DNA from: Melieria omissa
Taxonomy: Eukaryota > Arthropoda > Insecta > Diptera > Ulidiidae
DNA: 64,000 bases
Direction: 5' to 3'
Assembly: GCA_963971225.1 (NCBI GenBank)
Contig: OZ020270.1
Coordinates: forward strand, 71,936,432-72,000,431
Shown here: one piece after another, positions 1-11,710 of the stretch
Numbering within the stretch: position 1 is the stretch's first letter
How the letters are laid out: each line of letters opens with the position of its first letter
Program-made: the position numbers and the translations under genes
Notes under the pieces: model-generated
The model's database searches: none
What the model saw: the letters and a program-made list of their open reading frames with translations, nothing else
What the model was told of the DNA's origin: nothing

Positions 1-40
1 AAATAGCAGGTACTAAGCTTCTACACCTTTTCAAGTTCGA

Positions 41-424
41 TTTCAGAAAGCGTAAAAGCAATTTCAGAAAGCGTAAATTCAATTTCAGAAAGCGTAAATT
101 CAATTTCAGAAAGCGTAAATTCAATTTCAGAAACATAAATTCAATTTCAGAAAGCGTAAATTCAATTTCGGAAAGCGTAAATTCAATTTCAGAAAGCGTA
201 AATTCAATTTCAGAAAGCGTAAATTCAATTTCAGAAACATAAATTCAATTTCAGAAAGCGTAAATTCAATTTCGGAAAGCGTAAATTCAATTTCAGAAAG
301 CGTAAATTCAATTTCGGAAAACGTAAATTCAATTTCGGAAAGCGTAAATTCAATTTCAGAAAACGTAAATTCAATTTCAGAAACATAAATTCAATTTCAG
401 AAAGCGTAAATTCAATTTCAGAGC
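41..424. repeat. Left tandem array of the foldback arm
   Basis: About 18 copies of a unit of the form AAATTCAATTTCAGAAAGCGT. Variants lack the GCG (AGAAACAT) or carry CGG for CAG. Open reading through the array is an artefact of the 22/21-bp periodicity and is not called as a gene. Confidence 0.9.
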
Positions 425-485
425 AAATGTTGAATTTATTTTGGTTGCATTTACACAGATTTGATTTGTTTGGATACCTCTGTGT

Positions 486-970
486 TTCCTCCGATATCTG
501 CCCTGTACATGTATATTGACAGGTTGACCAAAAAGGAAATTGAGTCATCATGGCGTACTAGGACCGACTGTATCCCTCCCTCTCCTTGACGAAAACACGA
601 TTCGTACTGTCCTTGAGTCGTACCTCCATTCGACAGCTCGTTGGAGTCATCACCGGACACTGCGCTATTGGATCTATGCTTACCAAATGGCGCCTCTCGT
701 CGGGTGATGTCTGCCGTAGCTGTGGAGATGAAGAAGAAGTAGAAACGATACAACACTTCCTGTGTCACTGCCCGGCTCTGCAGAAACGCCGTCTCCCCAC
801 CTTGTGGTCAATGTTCCTGGCCGACCTGGCTTGCACGGCGAAGGTCGAAATCTCGAATCTGCTCTCCTTCATTAAGAGGTCGAACTGGTTTCCCCTTGAT
901 TGAGACTATTGGTTAGCTCCAGAACACCATAAGAAGGGATTCACAATAGGCCATTATGGCCTCCGAGTGT
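486..970 (+). pseudogene. Captured 3' fragment of an I/R1-like non-LTR retroposon
   Basis: This is the C-terminal part of a retroposon polyprotein, downstream of RNase H. It carries a Cys/His cluster of the form CxxC...ETxxHxLCHCP and ends ...RSNWFPLD. It closely matches the same region of the copies at 11827 and 35218. Compared with the 35-kb copy it has a 19-base net deletion near 569, which breaks the frame; the open part is 586-903. Its 3' end stops near 970, before the element's own tail. A fragment cut at both ends looks like captured cargo of the foldback element rather than a normal 5'-truncated insertion. Confidence 0.8.
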
Positions 971-1048
971 ACACATAGCTTTCGTACGTAGTTAAAAAAT
1001 TTGGCAAAGTGCACTTTTCCAAAAACATTTTTTATACAGGTAGGTAGT

Positions 1049-1387
1049 TTCTGAAATTGAATTTACGTTTTCCAAAATTGAATTTACGCTTTCTGAAATT
1101 GAATTTGTGTTTCTGAAATTGAATTTACGCTTTCTGAAATTGAATTTGTGTTTCTGAAATTGAATTTACGCTTTCTGAAATTGAATTTACGCTTTCTGAA
1201 ATTGAATTTATGTTTCTGAAATTGAATTTACGCTTTCTGAAATTGAATTTACGCTTTCCGAAATTGAATTTATGTTTCTGAAATTGAATTTACGTTTTCC
1301 GAAATTGAATTTACGCTTTCTGAAATTGAATTTACGCTTTCTGAAATTGAATTTACGCTTTCTGAAATCGAACTTGAAAAGGTGTAG
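1049..1387. repeat. Right tandem array of the foldback arm
   Basis: About 16 units, the reverse complement of the left array, including the same AGAAACAT-type variants. The array ends in the sequence that mirrors the left terminus. The two arms could pair as a long hairpin. Confidence 0.9.
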
Positions 1388-1402
1388 TACTACAGCAGGT
1401 AC

Positions 1403-3391
1403 CTAAACAGTTGTTAGGTTTTCCCGCGTTGTGGGATTTTTGAACAGCCCAGACACATAAGTGGGTTTTAGACAGTGCACATAGATATAAGTCTGCTTTT
1501 TGTTTTCAATAACTAATTGTTTCATTGGCGCGGTTCAACTCAAAGACTGACTGAGTTTTGCACAAATTAAAAAAAAAATTTTATGTCAGACACAGTGTTA
1601 GTATTTTGTAAAAAACAAAAGCTTTACATCAAAGGATACATGATAGATGATTGCCGGAAATGAAAGCCAACTTGTTTTTCGTACGTGCGAACTGCGCATC
1701 CAGCAAAAGTACTCTTTACTTCGAGCTTACAGCAATATACGCCAAAAAAAAGTCGACTTACTATGGAGTTGCAAGCTTGTATCACTTCTTAAATGAAGCC
1801 AAAATCCAAATTTGCATGCCCTGGCAACGATTGTAATCGCGTTTAATTGATTTACTATCAAAATCTTGACGAACTTGTTCGAACGCACGCACCCGAAAGC
1901 ACAAAATTGCGCGAGGTGGCCACAGAAAAATCGCTGTAAAATCCAGTCGGGCAAAATCGGGCACCCGATCTCTTCAGGGCAGTACTCACAGAAGACTAGT
2001 GAACAATTTTCCCAAAGACGGAACCGTGGCAAGTATGGCCTTTTATTTTAAAGTCTATCGAAAGTTCAAAAAGTGTGATAAAAACAGTGCTTCAAGTGAG
2101 TGCCTATGAAAAGACAACAACAACAACAACCAAATTTTTTTTCTATATTTAATTATTTACTACAAATGCTTCTTTTACGATGCTGGTGCAAAAAGTTTCA
2201 ATTAAATTGCTCCTTTCCGTATTTTAAAACTTCAGCTTTACAGCTTTTTGAAAAAGTTCAAATTGGTGATATTATTTCACACTCTAAAAATTGCTCTACT
2301 TTGACGGGCTCTACAAGCAAAACTATTTGTCTAATTTAGTTAAGGTTTTCGGATTTCTTAGGTCCAAGCATTTATCTATCGGACAAGTATAACAGTTTTC
2401 CCCCAAACTATAGGTAGCAGCCTCAGATAAAAGAGAAACGCACCATGTGTATATTTCGTTCTCTCTCTCTCTCGCTCTCTATCAATTTGATTTCGAAAAA
2501 AGGGCATAAAAGATGAATAGGCAGCTCTTGGCAGCTGAATCTTGTTTTATTTGATAGATAATATATTAAGTTATCATTTCAATAAGGTTTCAAAGCAGCG
2601 TTTTGCAGCGTTTTAATGCAGTATCATTTGAAAAGTCTAATTTTCGGAAAAATTATGTGAAAAAATTACACTATTGTTTATGTTTTCCCTAATTCACTAC
2701 GTAACAATTGATAATTAGTACTTTTTTTACATGTTCTACTCATCTTCAGAAGTGGATTCCATTTGGTCTTATTTGATTTTCTTTATTACATAAAATTTTT
2801 CACCTGTACAACCGTTCTCAGTGTATTAACTGTAGAGTGACGCTCGAGCGAAGGCCACATTCCAACTGAACCTAAGGGGCGTGACGAATTAGTCATCACT
2901 ATGAACGATTTCAGTTTCTTGAATGATCATTGCAGCCAACTCAAGGGTGAAAAACCCCTAAATAGAAACTTGTTTTTTTGGACTTTTGGCCGCACTTTGC
3001 GGCTTCGGCCGCTCTGTGCGGCGGTCTAGTTTTTGAGTTTAAGTATCGTGTGAGTTTTAGTATCGTTTAGTTTCGTGTGAAATATTCATTTTTATTTATG
3101 AAGATATGTACATACATACATATTCTGCTACTCTCATTTAATGCTCTTATGGTTTAGCGTTTTCTGTTCTGTTTGATGTGATCGTAATGATAATTGCAGG
3201 GGACGTAATGTTAAGTTAATTGGTCATAATTTTCAACCGTCAAAATTTCTGCATTTGGATGCGATGCGCATTCTAAAACACTGTTTATTCTGCGTGTTGA
3301 CACATGTCTTTTCTCACGTTCCTTAATCCAACATTTCGGAAATGTAGTAATCGCATCTCATTCTCCCTACACTTCGCAGACGAAAACTTCT
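1403..3391. other. AT-rich intergenic or intronic DNA without a recognised gene
   Basis: The short open frames here (for example 1651-1836 and 2100-2339) show no recognisable domain. There is a (CAA)n run near 2109-2127 and a (CT)n run of GAGA type at 2460-2480. Nothing else stands out. Confidence 0.5.
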
Positions 3392-3395
3392 TTAA

Positions 3396-3915
3396 CCCTT
3401 TCCTTCCCGAATTATGAAATAGCCATAGAAACAAATTGGAAGTTGGTTATTTGAAACGAGAGAAGTATTTAAAAGTATTTTGCATCATATTTAAAATGGT
3501 TTCGACTTTCCAGTGGGAGGTGCGAGGAGGAGGTAGCCATACTACACTAGACTACACTGGGCTTTTATGAAGCAAAATTAAAACATATTTTATATGAAAA
3601 CAAAATGTCCCTTATTTACAAGTTTTTAGAGTTATTTGTTAGAATTTTAGAGTTATTTTGTGTCCTTTGTTAAACATAGAGCAATATTACATTTTTGCCA
3701 TTTAATTCTGCTGCCCTGTCGAGCGGGAACCGTTGCACAAATGTTAACAATTTCCAATGTTCCCATAAAAACAAACTACGTATTTTGCTGAAAAAGCTCA
3801 GAACAATGTTTCTTTTAAGCGATACAATTCATAGAATGGGGAAAAATCGAAAATTATATATCGAAATTACAAATTTGAATTTGGTAGCCATATGGCTACC
3901 ATGGGAAGGAAAGGG
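3396..3915. mobile_element. TTAA-flanked MITE, piggyBac-like
   Basis: TTAA occurs on both sides (3392-3395 and 3916-3919). Inside it, the 13-bp terminal inverted repeat CCCTTTCCTTCCC is exact at both ends. TTAA duplication with a terminus starting CCC is the piggyBac pattern. The 520-bp body has no transposase. An open frame of 74 codons at 3695-3919 runs into the terminus and is probably spurious. Confidence 0.75.
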
Positions 3916-4419
3916 TTAATTGAAAGTTTTTTTTGTTGAATAATATGTCAACCTCCTTTGCGTATTCGTTGGATAAAAATTACTGTTTTTGGTTTGAACA
4001 GTTTTGTAATTGGTTCATATTGCATAAACATCGGCCTTTTATTTTATTGTTCTGGTCGGTTAGACTAAAGAAAATATACATACAGAATGCGCATGTCATA
4101 CAAGCAAACATTTTGGATGGTGGGTTCTAACATTGGAACCCGCGCTCTGCTTTCATAGATCACATATGTAGTGAGAGCGTGGATTTATAAGCGAGAATAT
4201 AGGTTTATGTGTTGCGCTCTTTGGTTGCGCTCACTGCAGCGAGTGTGCGTTAGCACATTGTTGTGGCGTGAAATGATTGCAAGGTGAAGACGAACGCTAT
4301 TGTTGTTGTTGTTGCGCTGGCGAAAAGCTGAAATTGTATAACAATTTATGATTTCTGGCTGGCTTTTGTTCTTCTTTTACAAGCCTGCACGGCGTCGCAT
4401 ATTGCTCCTGAAGTTATTG

Positions 4420-4709
4420 CAGACTGTAGTGTGCGCAAAATCATAGAAAAGAAAATAAAATATGGTTGGCATGACGACTTATATGGTCGCTACAAACAAA
4501 GCAATAACCCACATAAATATTTTATAACAAAAGAGTGGTTTAGCCAAGATAAACTAGAAAATACTTTTGCAATTCTGGGACAAAATTCAAGTAGTACTTG
4601 GTCAAGTGTAACAACTAATTTCGAAGATCCACAGGATTCTATGAATCAAATCCTACTACATTCTGAGACAGACATAACTGTATTTTTTATTATTTTATTT
4701 CAGCAGTAA
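4420..4709 (+). pseudogene. P-element transposase C-terminal remnant
   Basis: The frame reads VRKIIEKKIKYGWHDDLYG, then after a deletion KYFITKEWFSQDKLENTFA. The second motif resembles the RLNQDPLENFF segment near the C-terminus of P-type transposases. Compared with the copy at 27603, about 185 bp between the two motifs are missing, so this copy is broken. The match is by motif memory only. Confidence in the superfamily rises because the 7-bp target duplication fits Hoppel/1360-type P elements. Confidence 0.6.
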
Positions 4710-5244
4710 TTACAACAATTATTACAACAAATTATTTTGTGGATACAAACTTCGACAATCGAGTAAAAATTAACATGGATAATAATTGTATGTTTCCAAA
4801 AACTAAGAAATGATGACCTTTTCACTGCGCTAAGTGAAACATTTTCCATAAAAAGTACACTGCACAACACCATGTCTGCTGCATGGTGTTTTTTACATGA
4901 ATCTGAATCGTTTTTCCACGCTGATTTCAAAACCAAACTCCGTTTTTATGTGACAGCTCTAGTTTTTGCAAAAAATGGGCGTGTCACTTTTTCGAATTTT
5001 CTACGGATTTTTTTTCGTTTTCGACTGTAATTTCTGAACCAATAATCCTATCGACATGTTTTATATATCGTTGCACTGACAACAGTTCACGCCATCTTTG
5101 CTGACATTAATCAGCAATTTTATGTGTTCTAAATTGGCGTTGTAATAAGGTTTCAAAGTAGGAAAATATTGAATTTTAAGGCGTTTTTTCTGATGGCGAA
5201 AATTGTACAGTCGTTTCATAAATCAAGGTACGAAGTATATGAAT

Positions 5245-5522
5245 AATAATAATAATAATTGACTGGCACGACAGCCCGCTTACGCGAGACTAAGGCCTAA
5301 CTTCCCGCAACCACCCGTGTTGTGCGTGTGAATTTGTACGCGGGTGGAAGGGACCTACAGTGTTTTTTATGCCGGTTCCGAACGGCAGGTTGGGAGCTCT
5401 TTCATAAGCAATTTTTACTCTCAGAGGTTTGCCATTTCCAGCTGAGAGGACAGCCACCGAAAGAGAAAACAAGTTTTCCCGTTATTTTTTTTAGGTGTTA
5501 TTACAGGCAGTATTTGAACTTG
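5245..5522 (-). mobile_element. tRNA-derived SINE, 5'-truncated copy (SINE-1)
   Basis: This copy matches the body of the SINE at 15016-15345 but stops just past the B box, so the A-box head is missing. It ends in an (ATT)n tail on the minus strand. A 13-bp direct repeat, GAAGTATATGAAT, flanks it (5232-5244 and 5523-5535), showing a true target-primed insertion. Confidence 0.8.
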
Positions 5523-5550
5523 GAAGTATATGAATATCTTAAGAAAAAAA

Positions 5551-5889
5551 CATCAAGCAATACAACACAGCCAAATTATTTGGCGGAATACACATTCGCA
5601 TCGAAATAATAACAAAAATGTACCATATTAAACTTCATACTTTTTCCTTAAAAAATTAGGAGCCTCAAAATATGCTCTTTTATATGTTCCATTTATAGTC
5701 TGGAACACAAGCGAAAAACAAAAAGATTTTGAATTGCTCGAAACAAAAAAAAATTAAAAACTTTGCATATTTTTAGGCCCCTAATTTTTTAAGGAAAAAG
5801 TATGAAGTTGATTATGGTACATTTTTGCTATTAGTTCGATACTAATGTGTATGCCGCCAAATAATTTGGCTGTGTTGTATTGCTTGATG
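5551..5889. repeat. Long hairpin MITE, about 125-bp arms
   Basis: The arms 5551-5674 and 5764-5889 are near-perfect reverse complements, beginning CATCAAGCAATACAACACAG. They are separated by about 90 AT-rich bases. The structure would fold into a long hairpin in RNA. No coding sequence and no clear target duplication were found. Confidence 0.75.
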
Positions 5890-6061
5890 TGTCGACTTTC
5901 ATTATAAACCTAACTCGTTAATTGATTAACAAAAAATTTGCATGTTTTTGACCATCAAAGAAAACGCCTTAAAATTACATATTTTCCGACTTTGAGGTCC
6001 GATTACCGCGGCAAAACTTATAAACATAAGTTGCATCGGAAAAGCCGTGTGGTGTTGTTAA

Positions 6062-6800
6062 GGGGAGGTTCTTTCAAATTTGGCCAAAAAAAGGCCTAAG
6101 TTTGGAAATGATTTGTGGCATGATGAAAAAACATAGAAACATCCGGTTTTGACGGTTGAATGGGTATTTTATTATACAATAATATGATATATTCTTTGTA
6201 ACAAAATTCAAAATGGCGGCTGAACAATGGCGGCTTTCGTCGATCACTGCCTGAAAAATCTAGTCTCCGAATTTCAAGCCTACAGCCTCTTGTAGTAATC
6301 TGAAATGAAAAAGGTTTGTTTTAAAATGAAAGTAGATGAAATTTTCTAAGGCTTATACCTAACTATAATGATTTTTGACCAAAAATTGACTGAAATGTGA
6401 CCGCTCGAAAAAAAAATATTTTTTTTGCCACTTTTTTGTTATTAAACCTTAATTATAAATAACAATTTAATAGTAACTTATGCTCGTTTTAGGTATAAGC
6501 CATACAGAAAATGATCACCTTTCCAAGGAAAGGAAAAGGCTTTAGATTAAGGAAATTAGAACAATAGATCAAGAGATATCCTTGAAATTCAGATGGAAAA
6601 CGTGGTTTCGAGAAAAACGTGTTGAAAGATAGCAGCTCCGGGCAAAAACTGGGGAAAACACTGTAGAAGAAACAAACTCGTGTGCGGACAAGGCGATCGT
6701 ATCGAAAAATCCTTTCGTACACATATTCTACGGACATACAGCTTTCATTTTATGTGAAAAAAAACACGATTTTTTCAAAAACATTTGAAAGAACCTCCCC
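6062..6800. mobile_element. TTAA-flanked MITE with GGGGAGG termini
   Basis: TTAA flanks both ends (6058-6061 and 6801-6804), with the inverted repeat GGGGAGGTTCTTTCAAAT (18 bp, exact). The TTAA duplication places it in the piggyBac/Kolobok group. The GGGG terminus resembles the element at 28989 more than the piggyBac-like one at 3396. No transposase is seen. Confidence 0.75.
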
Positions 6801-6804
6801 TTAA

Positions 6805-7530
6805 TGCGATAAGGTGAAAATCATGCCAATCGGGTTTTTGGTTTCGAAATTACGATCAAAAATATGGAACAAGTAGAGGAAAAACTGAAAAAATGACACG
6901 GTACCTATATCTCAATAAGTAGAGCTGAGAGAGATAAGTAACTCTGAGGATAGATTCGAAATCAGCGCCCCCAAATTAGTAAGAAACAATAGAAAAACTC
7001 CATGCAACAGAAACAAAGTGTATTTTTGTTGTGTTGTGTTATCAATCGGTTACAGACTTTTGCTACCTATTTGCTCCTTCAGATTTCCTGATAATGCTGA
7101 GACAGTTACAGCCCTATTACCGTTCGCGAGTCGCCTGAAAATTTAAGCGAGTCGCTGCATTTCGTATTATGCTTTGCGAGTCGCCGAATTCGATTCGCCT
7201 GAACTGTCAAAATCAATCGAAAGAGAAAAAAATTCATATCGTAAGCGAATCGCTTGAGTTTCGTTCGCCACAAACGTCAAATTCGGTCGAATCAACATTT
7301 CATTCGACAAAATTCGAAACAAATAGAAATGGAGCTCACGTGAATGAACTTCGTATGAATTCGCATGAATTTCCAATATTTTATCACTAATCAGTGGGTC
7401 TACCTATCTTTCTACTTCATCGGGATTATCCATTCAGAAGTGCATGCAAATATTATGCAAAGCACAACATGTGTTGATTACACAGAGCAACAAAATCGAC
7501 ATTATTTTTTTTTTTTTAAATCAAACCATA
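6805..7530. other. Interior of the large P-like element, no gene recognised
   Basis: 7046-7106 is shared with the related element at 28262-28318. At 7125-7260 the sequence holds several copies of a GCGAGTCGC/GCGAATCGC motif. Opposed open frames at 7167-7390 overlap on the two strands and show no known domain. Confidence 0.4.
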
Positions 7531-8778
7531 CTTTTCTAAAGGATTTTTGGACGCTGATCACAACTGCGTACTTAGTTTTTTGATTGTTTGAGCGGCTTAA
7601 GAAATATTGATGGTTTTTCTCGGAGGGCGTTTTCCATGTTTTTTGACCATTATACGTACGCAGCTCCTACAAACCTGAAGTCTAAAATGCAATTTTTTTA
7701 ACATAGATTAACAATACTCTAACTATGTATTTCAAATTTAAAACATTAAAATCGGTTCAAATTTGCAAGAGTTATTCATTTGCAAAGTCAAATTTTCAGT
7801 TACTTTGCAAGATTGCGAATACACAAAAGAATTTTTCTTAAAAAAAATATATATTGTCATATAGTGAAAGAAGAATGTTGGGGCTTTCAATCAAAAAAGA
7901 AATTTTTGAAATACGATGTTTGTAATAGAGTATGTGTACAAATATGTAAGTTCTCCATTGATAAATTCAGCAACAAAAGCAAGGATTTACTTTTGAGCTA
8001 TAATATCGGAGCACACTTTTAGGCAGCGGTATGAAAATGCTCACATTCATCAAATGCCCTTGATTCATAAAATTTTCAGCTTTGATTTTGATTTTTTTTG
8101 CGCCCTAAAAATATGTCGCAGTGAAATATGGAAAAACAGCAAGTAGTTTGCTAAGTGTGTGTGGTTGAAATTTTTGCTTGTGTGATGCAACTCTTTTTAG
8201 AATAGCTCCTACAGTAATGAACCAATTCAAATTTTGTTAATGCCCTTGAAAAGACAAATATTGACGCTTGCGAAAATACTTTAGCTACTTTCGTCAATGA
8301 CGCGAAAAGCATTAGGGGATTTCAATACAAACACGTGTTCCGAAGATGAAGTCGCATTTACACTCTAATGAGCATAGGTTGAGAATGACACATACAATAA
8401 AAAAAATCTGTTCTATAAGTTTAAGTTACAACCTTACACTATACATTGCACACTAACTCCTAATTGAAAATTGCAACACCGATTTTAAATGAATTTTTAT
8501 GAAAAATTCGCGAAAATTGAACTTTGAAGGGCCATAGCCATGTTAACGCTTGACCAATCGAAATCGACTATGGTCAGAATTATAGCTTGAGGATTCGTTA
8601 TTGTGTCATAAAAAAATTATCGTGTTTTTCAACATATTACAAATGCAATAAAAATTCAAAGAAGAAAAAACCTGGAAAACACCTCCTAGCAAAAACCACC
8701 AATAACTTACAAACCACTCAAACAATCAAAAAACTAAGTACGCAGTTGTGATCAGCGTCCAAAAATCCTTTAGAAAAG
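7531..8778. repeat. Inverted-repeat element with about 120-bp arms
   Basis: The left arm (7531-7650, starting CTTTTCTAAAGGATTTTTGG) is matched by the right arm (8660-8778) in reverse complement. The outer 60 bp are nearly exact and similarity decays inward. The roughly 1-kb centre is AT-rich with no recognised protein. It is a nonautonomous DNA element of unknown superfamily. Confidence 0.7.
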
Positions 8779-8849
8779 GGTTACTAGAACTCGGAAAAAT
8801 TTTGGCTGTTGCTCAGTGTTATTTGTGTTGCCTTTTGTGGGAAATAGTG

Positions 8850-9290
8850 TAACTTTCTCCCGCCTAAAAGATATCAGAAACGGCACTTTAGCACACCGAT
8901 TTTTGTTTCTACAATATTTCTAGGCATGTTTTTGTTATGGACTGACTCTCTGCATTACGGAATGGTTTCATGAGATATGTCATCTTATCACCATATTGTG
9001 GTCGCAGACCTTCATCATTGAAGTAATGTAAATTACAGAGGAGATGCCCCTTACTTCTACTGAAGACCCTTTTGGTTCAAGCATTGTGCTTCAAGTGATT
9101 CGGAGGAACAATACCAATATGCGTTCCATCAACGCATCCAAGAACACCAGGCATTCAGTGCAAAATAAACATCATGACTTAATCCTTTCAAGGCAAATTG
9201 AAGATTCTCTTAAGATTTCCTTTAGCACAATCGATACCGTTGTCTTTGCAAAGCCTAGCTCAAAGTCATTACCAACACTTTTTTGCTAAC
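8850..9290 (-). pseudogene. PIF/Harbinger (HARBI1-like) transposase remnant
   Basis: The minus strand reads AKTTVSIVLKEILRES, then MPGVLGCVDGTHIGIVPP, and further on ETKIGVLKCRF. GVLGCVDGTHI is the first catalytic block (D) of HARBI1-type DDE transposases, and the last block resembles the downstream E...FGxLKxRF region. Stops and frameshifts separate the blocks, so it is dead. A matching Myb/SANT partner gene lies upstream on the same strand at 10.4-10.9 kb, as in complete Harbinger elements. Confidence 0.7.
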
Positions 9291-9299
9291 TGCCATCAG

Positions 9300-10354
9300 C
9301 AAAAAATCGTAAAACGCAGGACAATTTCAATGCTGCTTATTTGTGTTATATTTTATCCAATACAAACACAAAAACTTTTCTGCAAAGCCAAAATTTGAGA
9401 TGAATCTTTAAATAAATATGTAAATAAATTTGGATGCTTATCACCCATCAAATTCTTTCACAACCAAAAGGTGAAGCTCACATCTGGTTCGGCAGTTCAA
9501 GTGGATTGGAACTATTCCTGATGCACCGCCGCATCCTTAAAAAATTTTAGGGCACTGTCATCTCTGAAAAATAAATCTACATACATACATATGTACATGT
9601 ATGGTTCGTTGGCGTTTGATGGCAAAACTTTTTACATAACTTATTTGTTGGATTTACAGTTAGGAACGCTGTTCATTTACAATGCTATTTAGTTTGTTAA
9701 ATCGTTTAAGTACACACGAAACCGCATGGAACAATTTGCAAACGCTTAAGTCATGCTTAAGGTTCATTGGCGTTTCGTGCTTCATCGATCAACGAGTGTT
9801 GAGGGCAAACGTGCGCCATACATTCATATGAAAAAAGCAAAAAAATATTTTTATTTTGAAATTTGAAGTAAGAAATGACAGCTCTCTCTGCGACAATTTA
9901 TTTCATACGGCGAATGAGAACGTTCGCCAACCATAATACCTATAGACAGTAAGATGGGTCGCACTCCATACAAAATAAAAATCACGTTTCAGTCACCACC
10001 TAAAAATAAAATTCAGAGTGTTTAATGACTATTTGGAAAATATTGCGATTCTGAGGTAAGCCAATTGTGAGCGGTTTTGCTTCAAAAATACCTCTAATTA
10101 TCATGTTTTTTGGGTGTAACTTTTTTGTTGTTGGACATTTTCGAATAATTTTTTTTGGTTAGATAAACCTTCAGGAGTTCTTGGATTGCACATATTTTGT
10201 AAAATTTTTTTTTGTAAATTTATTGAGTTAACGGGTAGGTTATGCGGGAAGTAAACAAAACGTAAAAATAAACAAATTTCAAAATTTTCGGGAATAAAAA
10301 TGTACAATTGGCGGTAATTATTGTTTTTAAAGGAGTTTCGTCGTGAAACTCCAA
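9300..10354. other. Non-coding stretch between the two Harbinger remnants
   Basis: AT-rich, with short open frames lacking known motifs. Two diverged copies of a GGTTCRTTGGCGTTT motif are present (about 9601 and 9761). Nothing else is identified. Confidence 0.4.
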
Positions 10355-10950
10355 TCAATAGACGAAGATTAAGAGATGCAGCGGCTCAATGGCTGCTGCA
10401 ATTTCCTTATCGCTGGAGAAAACATCTTCACATAATCCTTCATAAGAACATTCAGCTACATCGCGCTGCGGGCCACAAGAGGCAGCAGCAGAAGAGCATG
10501 GCATATCTACTTCAGCACCATATGACGCCACGCCCGGAATTCCCGTTGTTTGGACATGTCTTTTTGCTGCAGCTATTACCCGCTCTTCCAAATTGCTTAA
10601 CTGCACGGCGTCATATGGTTCATCACCCGTTTTCGTCAGGATCTTCATTCGGGTGGTCAATTTTCGTTTGGCGTTATATTTGTAGTCAGTCCATACTTAA
10701 AAATATTACGAGTTACATGCAAAGTTTTGTACATTTCAAAGAAAGTGTTTTTACTTAATTTCTGCCATCCTTTCGTTGTCTTCATTGGAGGCACATTGCT
10801 GTTCAAACACTCTGTCAATCTCAACCATAACTTTTTTTTGTCGCGGCCGTTGTTCCAATTCTGCAAACTATTTTTACGAGCTCGGCATGTTGCTTCATGA
10901 ATTCAATTAACATCTTTATTTGTCCAGCGTTCGTTTGTTGACTCCTAAAA
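10355..10950 (-). pseudogene. Myb/SANT-like (zeste-type) DNA-binding protein remnant of Harbinger
   Basis: The minus-strand frames read GQIKMLIEFMKQHAELVK, then after a frameshift LWLRLTECLNSNVPPMKTTK, and later DEPYDAVQLSNLEERVI. This is the layout of insect Myb/SANT-like proteins: an FMExH helix, W..L...LNaxGPPxKxxxxW, then a G.P....LS.LEE.V tail. Harbinger elements encode such a protein beside the nuclease. At least two frame breaks make it a pseudogene. Confidence 0.6.
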
Positions 10951-11710
10951 AAAATAAAAACATTTATTATATTCCAAAAAATTTCAAATTTCATACTTAC
11001 AATTTGTTATGGTTGACAACGGCGCAAATGAGCAAAACGAGAGCAAAGTTGGTATCGAGCAGTTTGTATCGAACGTTCGATACGACCCGATGACTTTTTG
11101 TGTTACGGAAAGCAACAACGATAGTTCGATACACGTATTTGCTCGATATCGAATTACGGAAAGCCAACCCTGTTTACATTTTTCTCGAGCTGTGTAGCAA
11201 AACCAATCGTCAACACAAACAAGCATACACACAAAAACTACAACAACAAAAAGCAATGGCGTCGTTGAAACAACGGTCATTGCGCTGGCTGGTGTTGCTG
11301 TGAGAAATGTGCACAAAAAATTATTGAGTGACCAAAACAAGCACCGCGCGTGCTTCAGTTCGCACAGTCAATGAGCGTAAACTGAAGCGCTTGCTCTCCT
11401 GCTGGCACCACTCTTTCCCTTTTGTGGCTTCCCCCGCTCTCTGAAGCTCGCAAACAAAAATTTGAATTTTTGAGCTCAGATGCGCCTTCTATCACAGAAT
11501 AAACAGTATACAGAAGGCGCATCTGAAATAATTTTCCGATTTCATTTCAGACGCGTGCGGGAAGTAACAAAGGTGAGAAAAATTTAAAGGGAACCGAGAG
11601 AGTAAGCGCGAATTGATGTGCACGCATAGATTCGATGGTTTTGGGCTGTATTCTCATTTCGACAACAACATGCAATGTTGTTGCTTTCCGCAGCAAGCCA
11701 GCTTGGCTTT

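Larger units (their letters stand above)
14..1393. mobile_element. Foldback (FB)-like element
   Basis: Two long inverted arms, each a tandem array of a roughly 22-bp unit, flank a unique centre of about 620 bp. The outer ends match as inverted repeats (21-44 versus 1364-1387). The 9-bp word AGCAGGTAC lies directly outside both ends (5-13 and 1394-1402), which is a perfect 9-bp target duplication. Drosophila FB elements have the same design: long terminal inverted repeats made of tandem subrepeats, 9-bp duplications and often a passenger sequence. No transposase is visible. The last few bases of the two ends do not pair well, so the exact termini are uncertain. Confidence 0.75.
5137..6012. repeat. 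Old imperfect inverted repeat, about 60-bp outer arms
   Basis: The arm at 5137-5195 (TTTCAAAGTAGGAAAATATT...AAGGCGTTTTTTCTGATGG) pairs with 5947-6012 with scattered mismatches. A SINE and a hairpin repeat sit between the arms. It is probably a decayed inverted-repeat element inside the larger P-like element. No target duplication was found. Confidence 0.45.

Noticed and set aside
231..551. 106-codon minus-strand frame with LNLRF repeats
   Set aside because: Product of the foldback tandem array.
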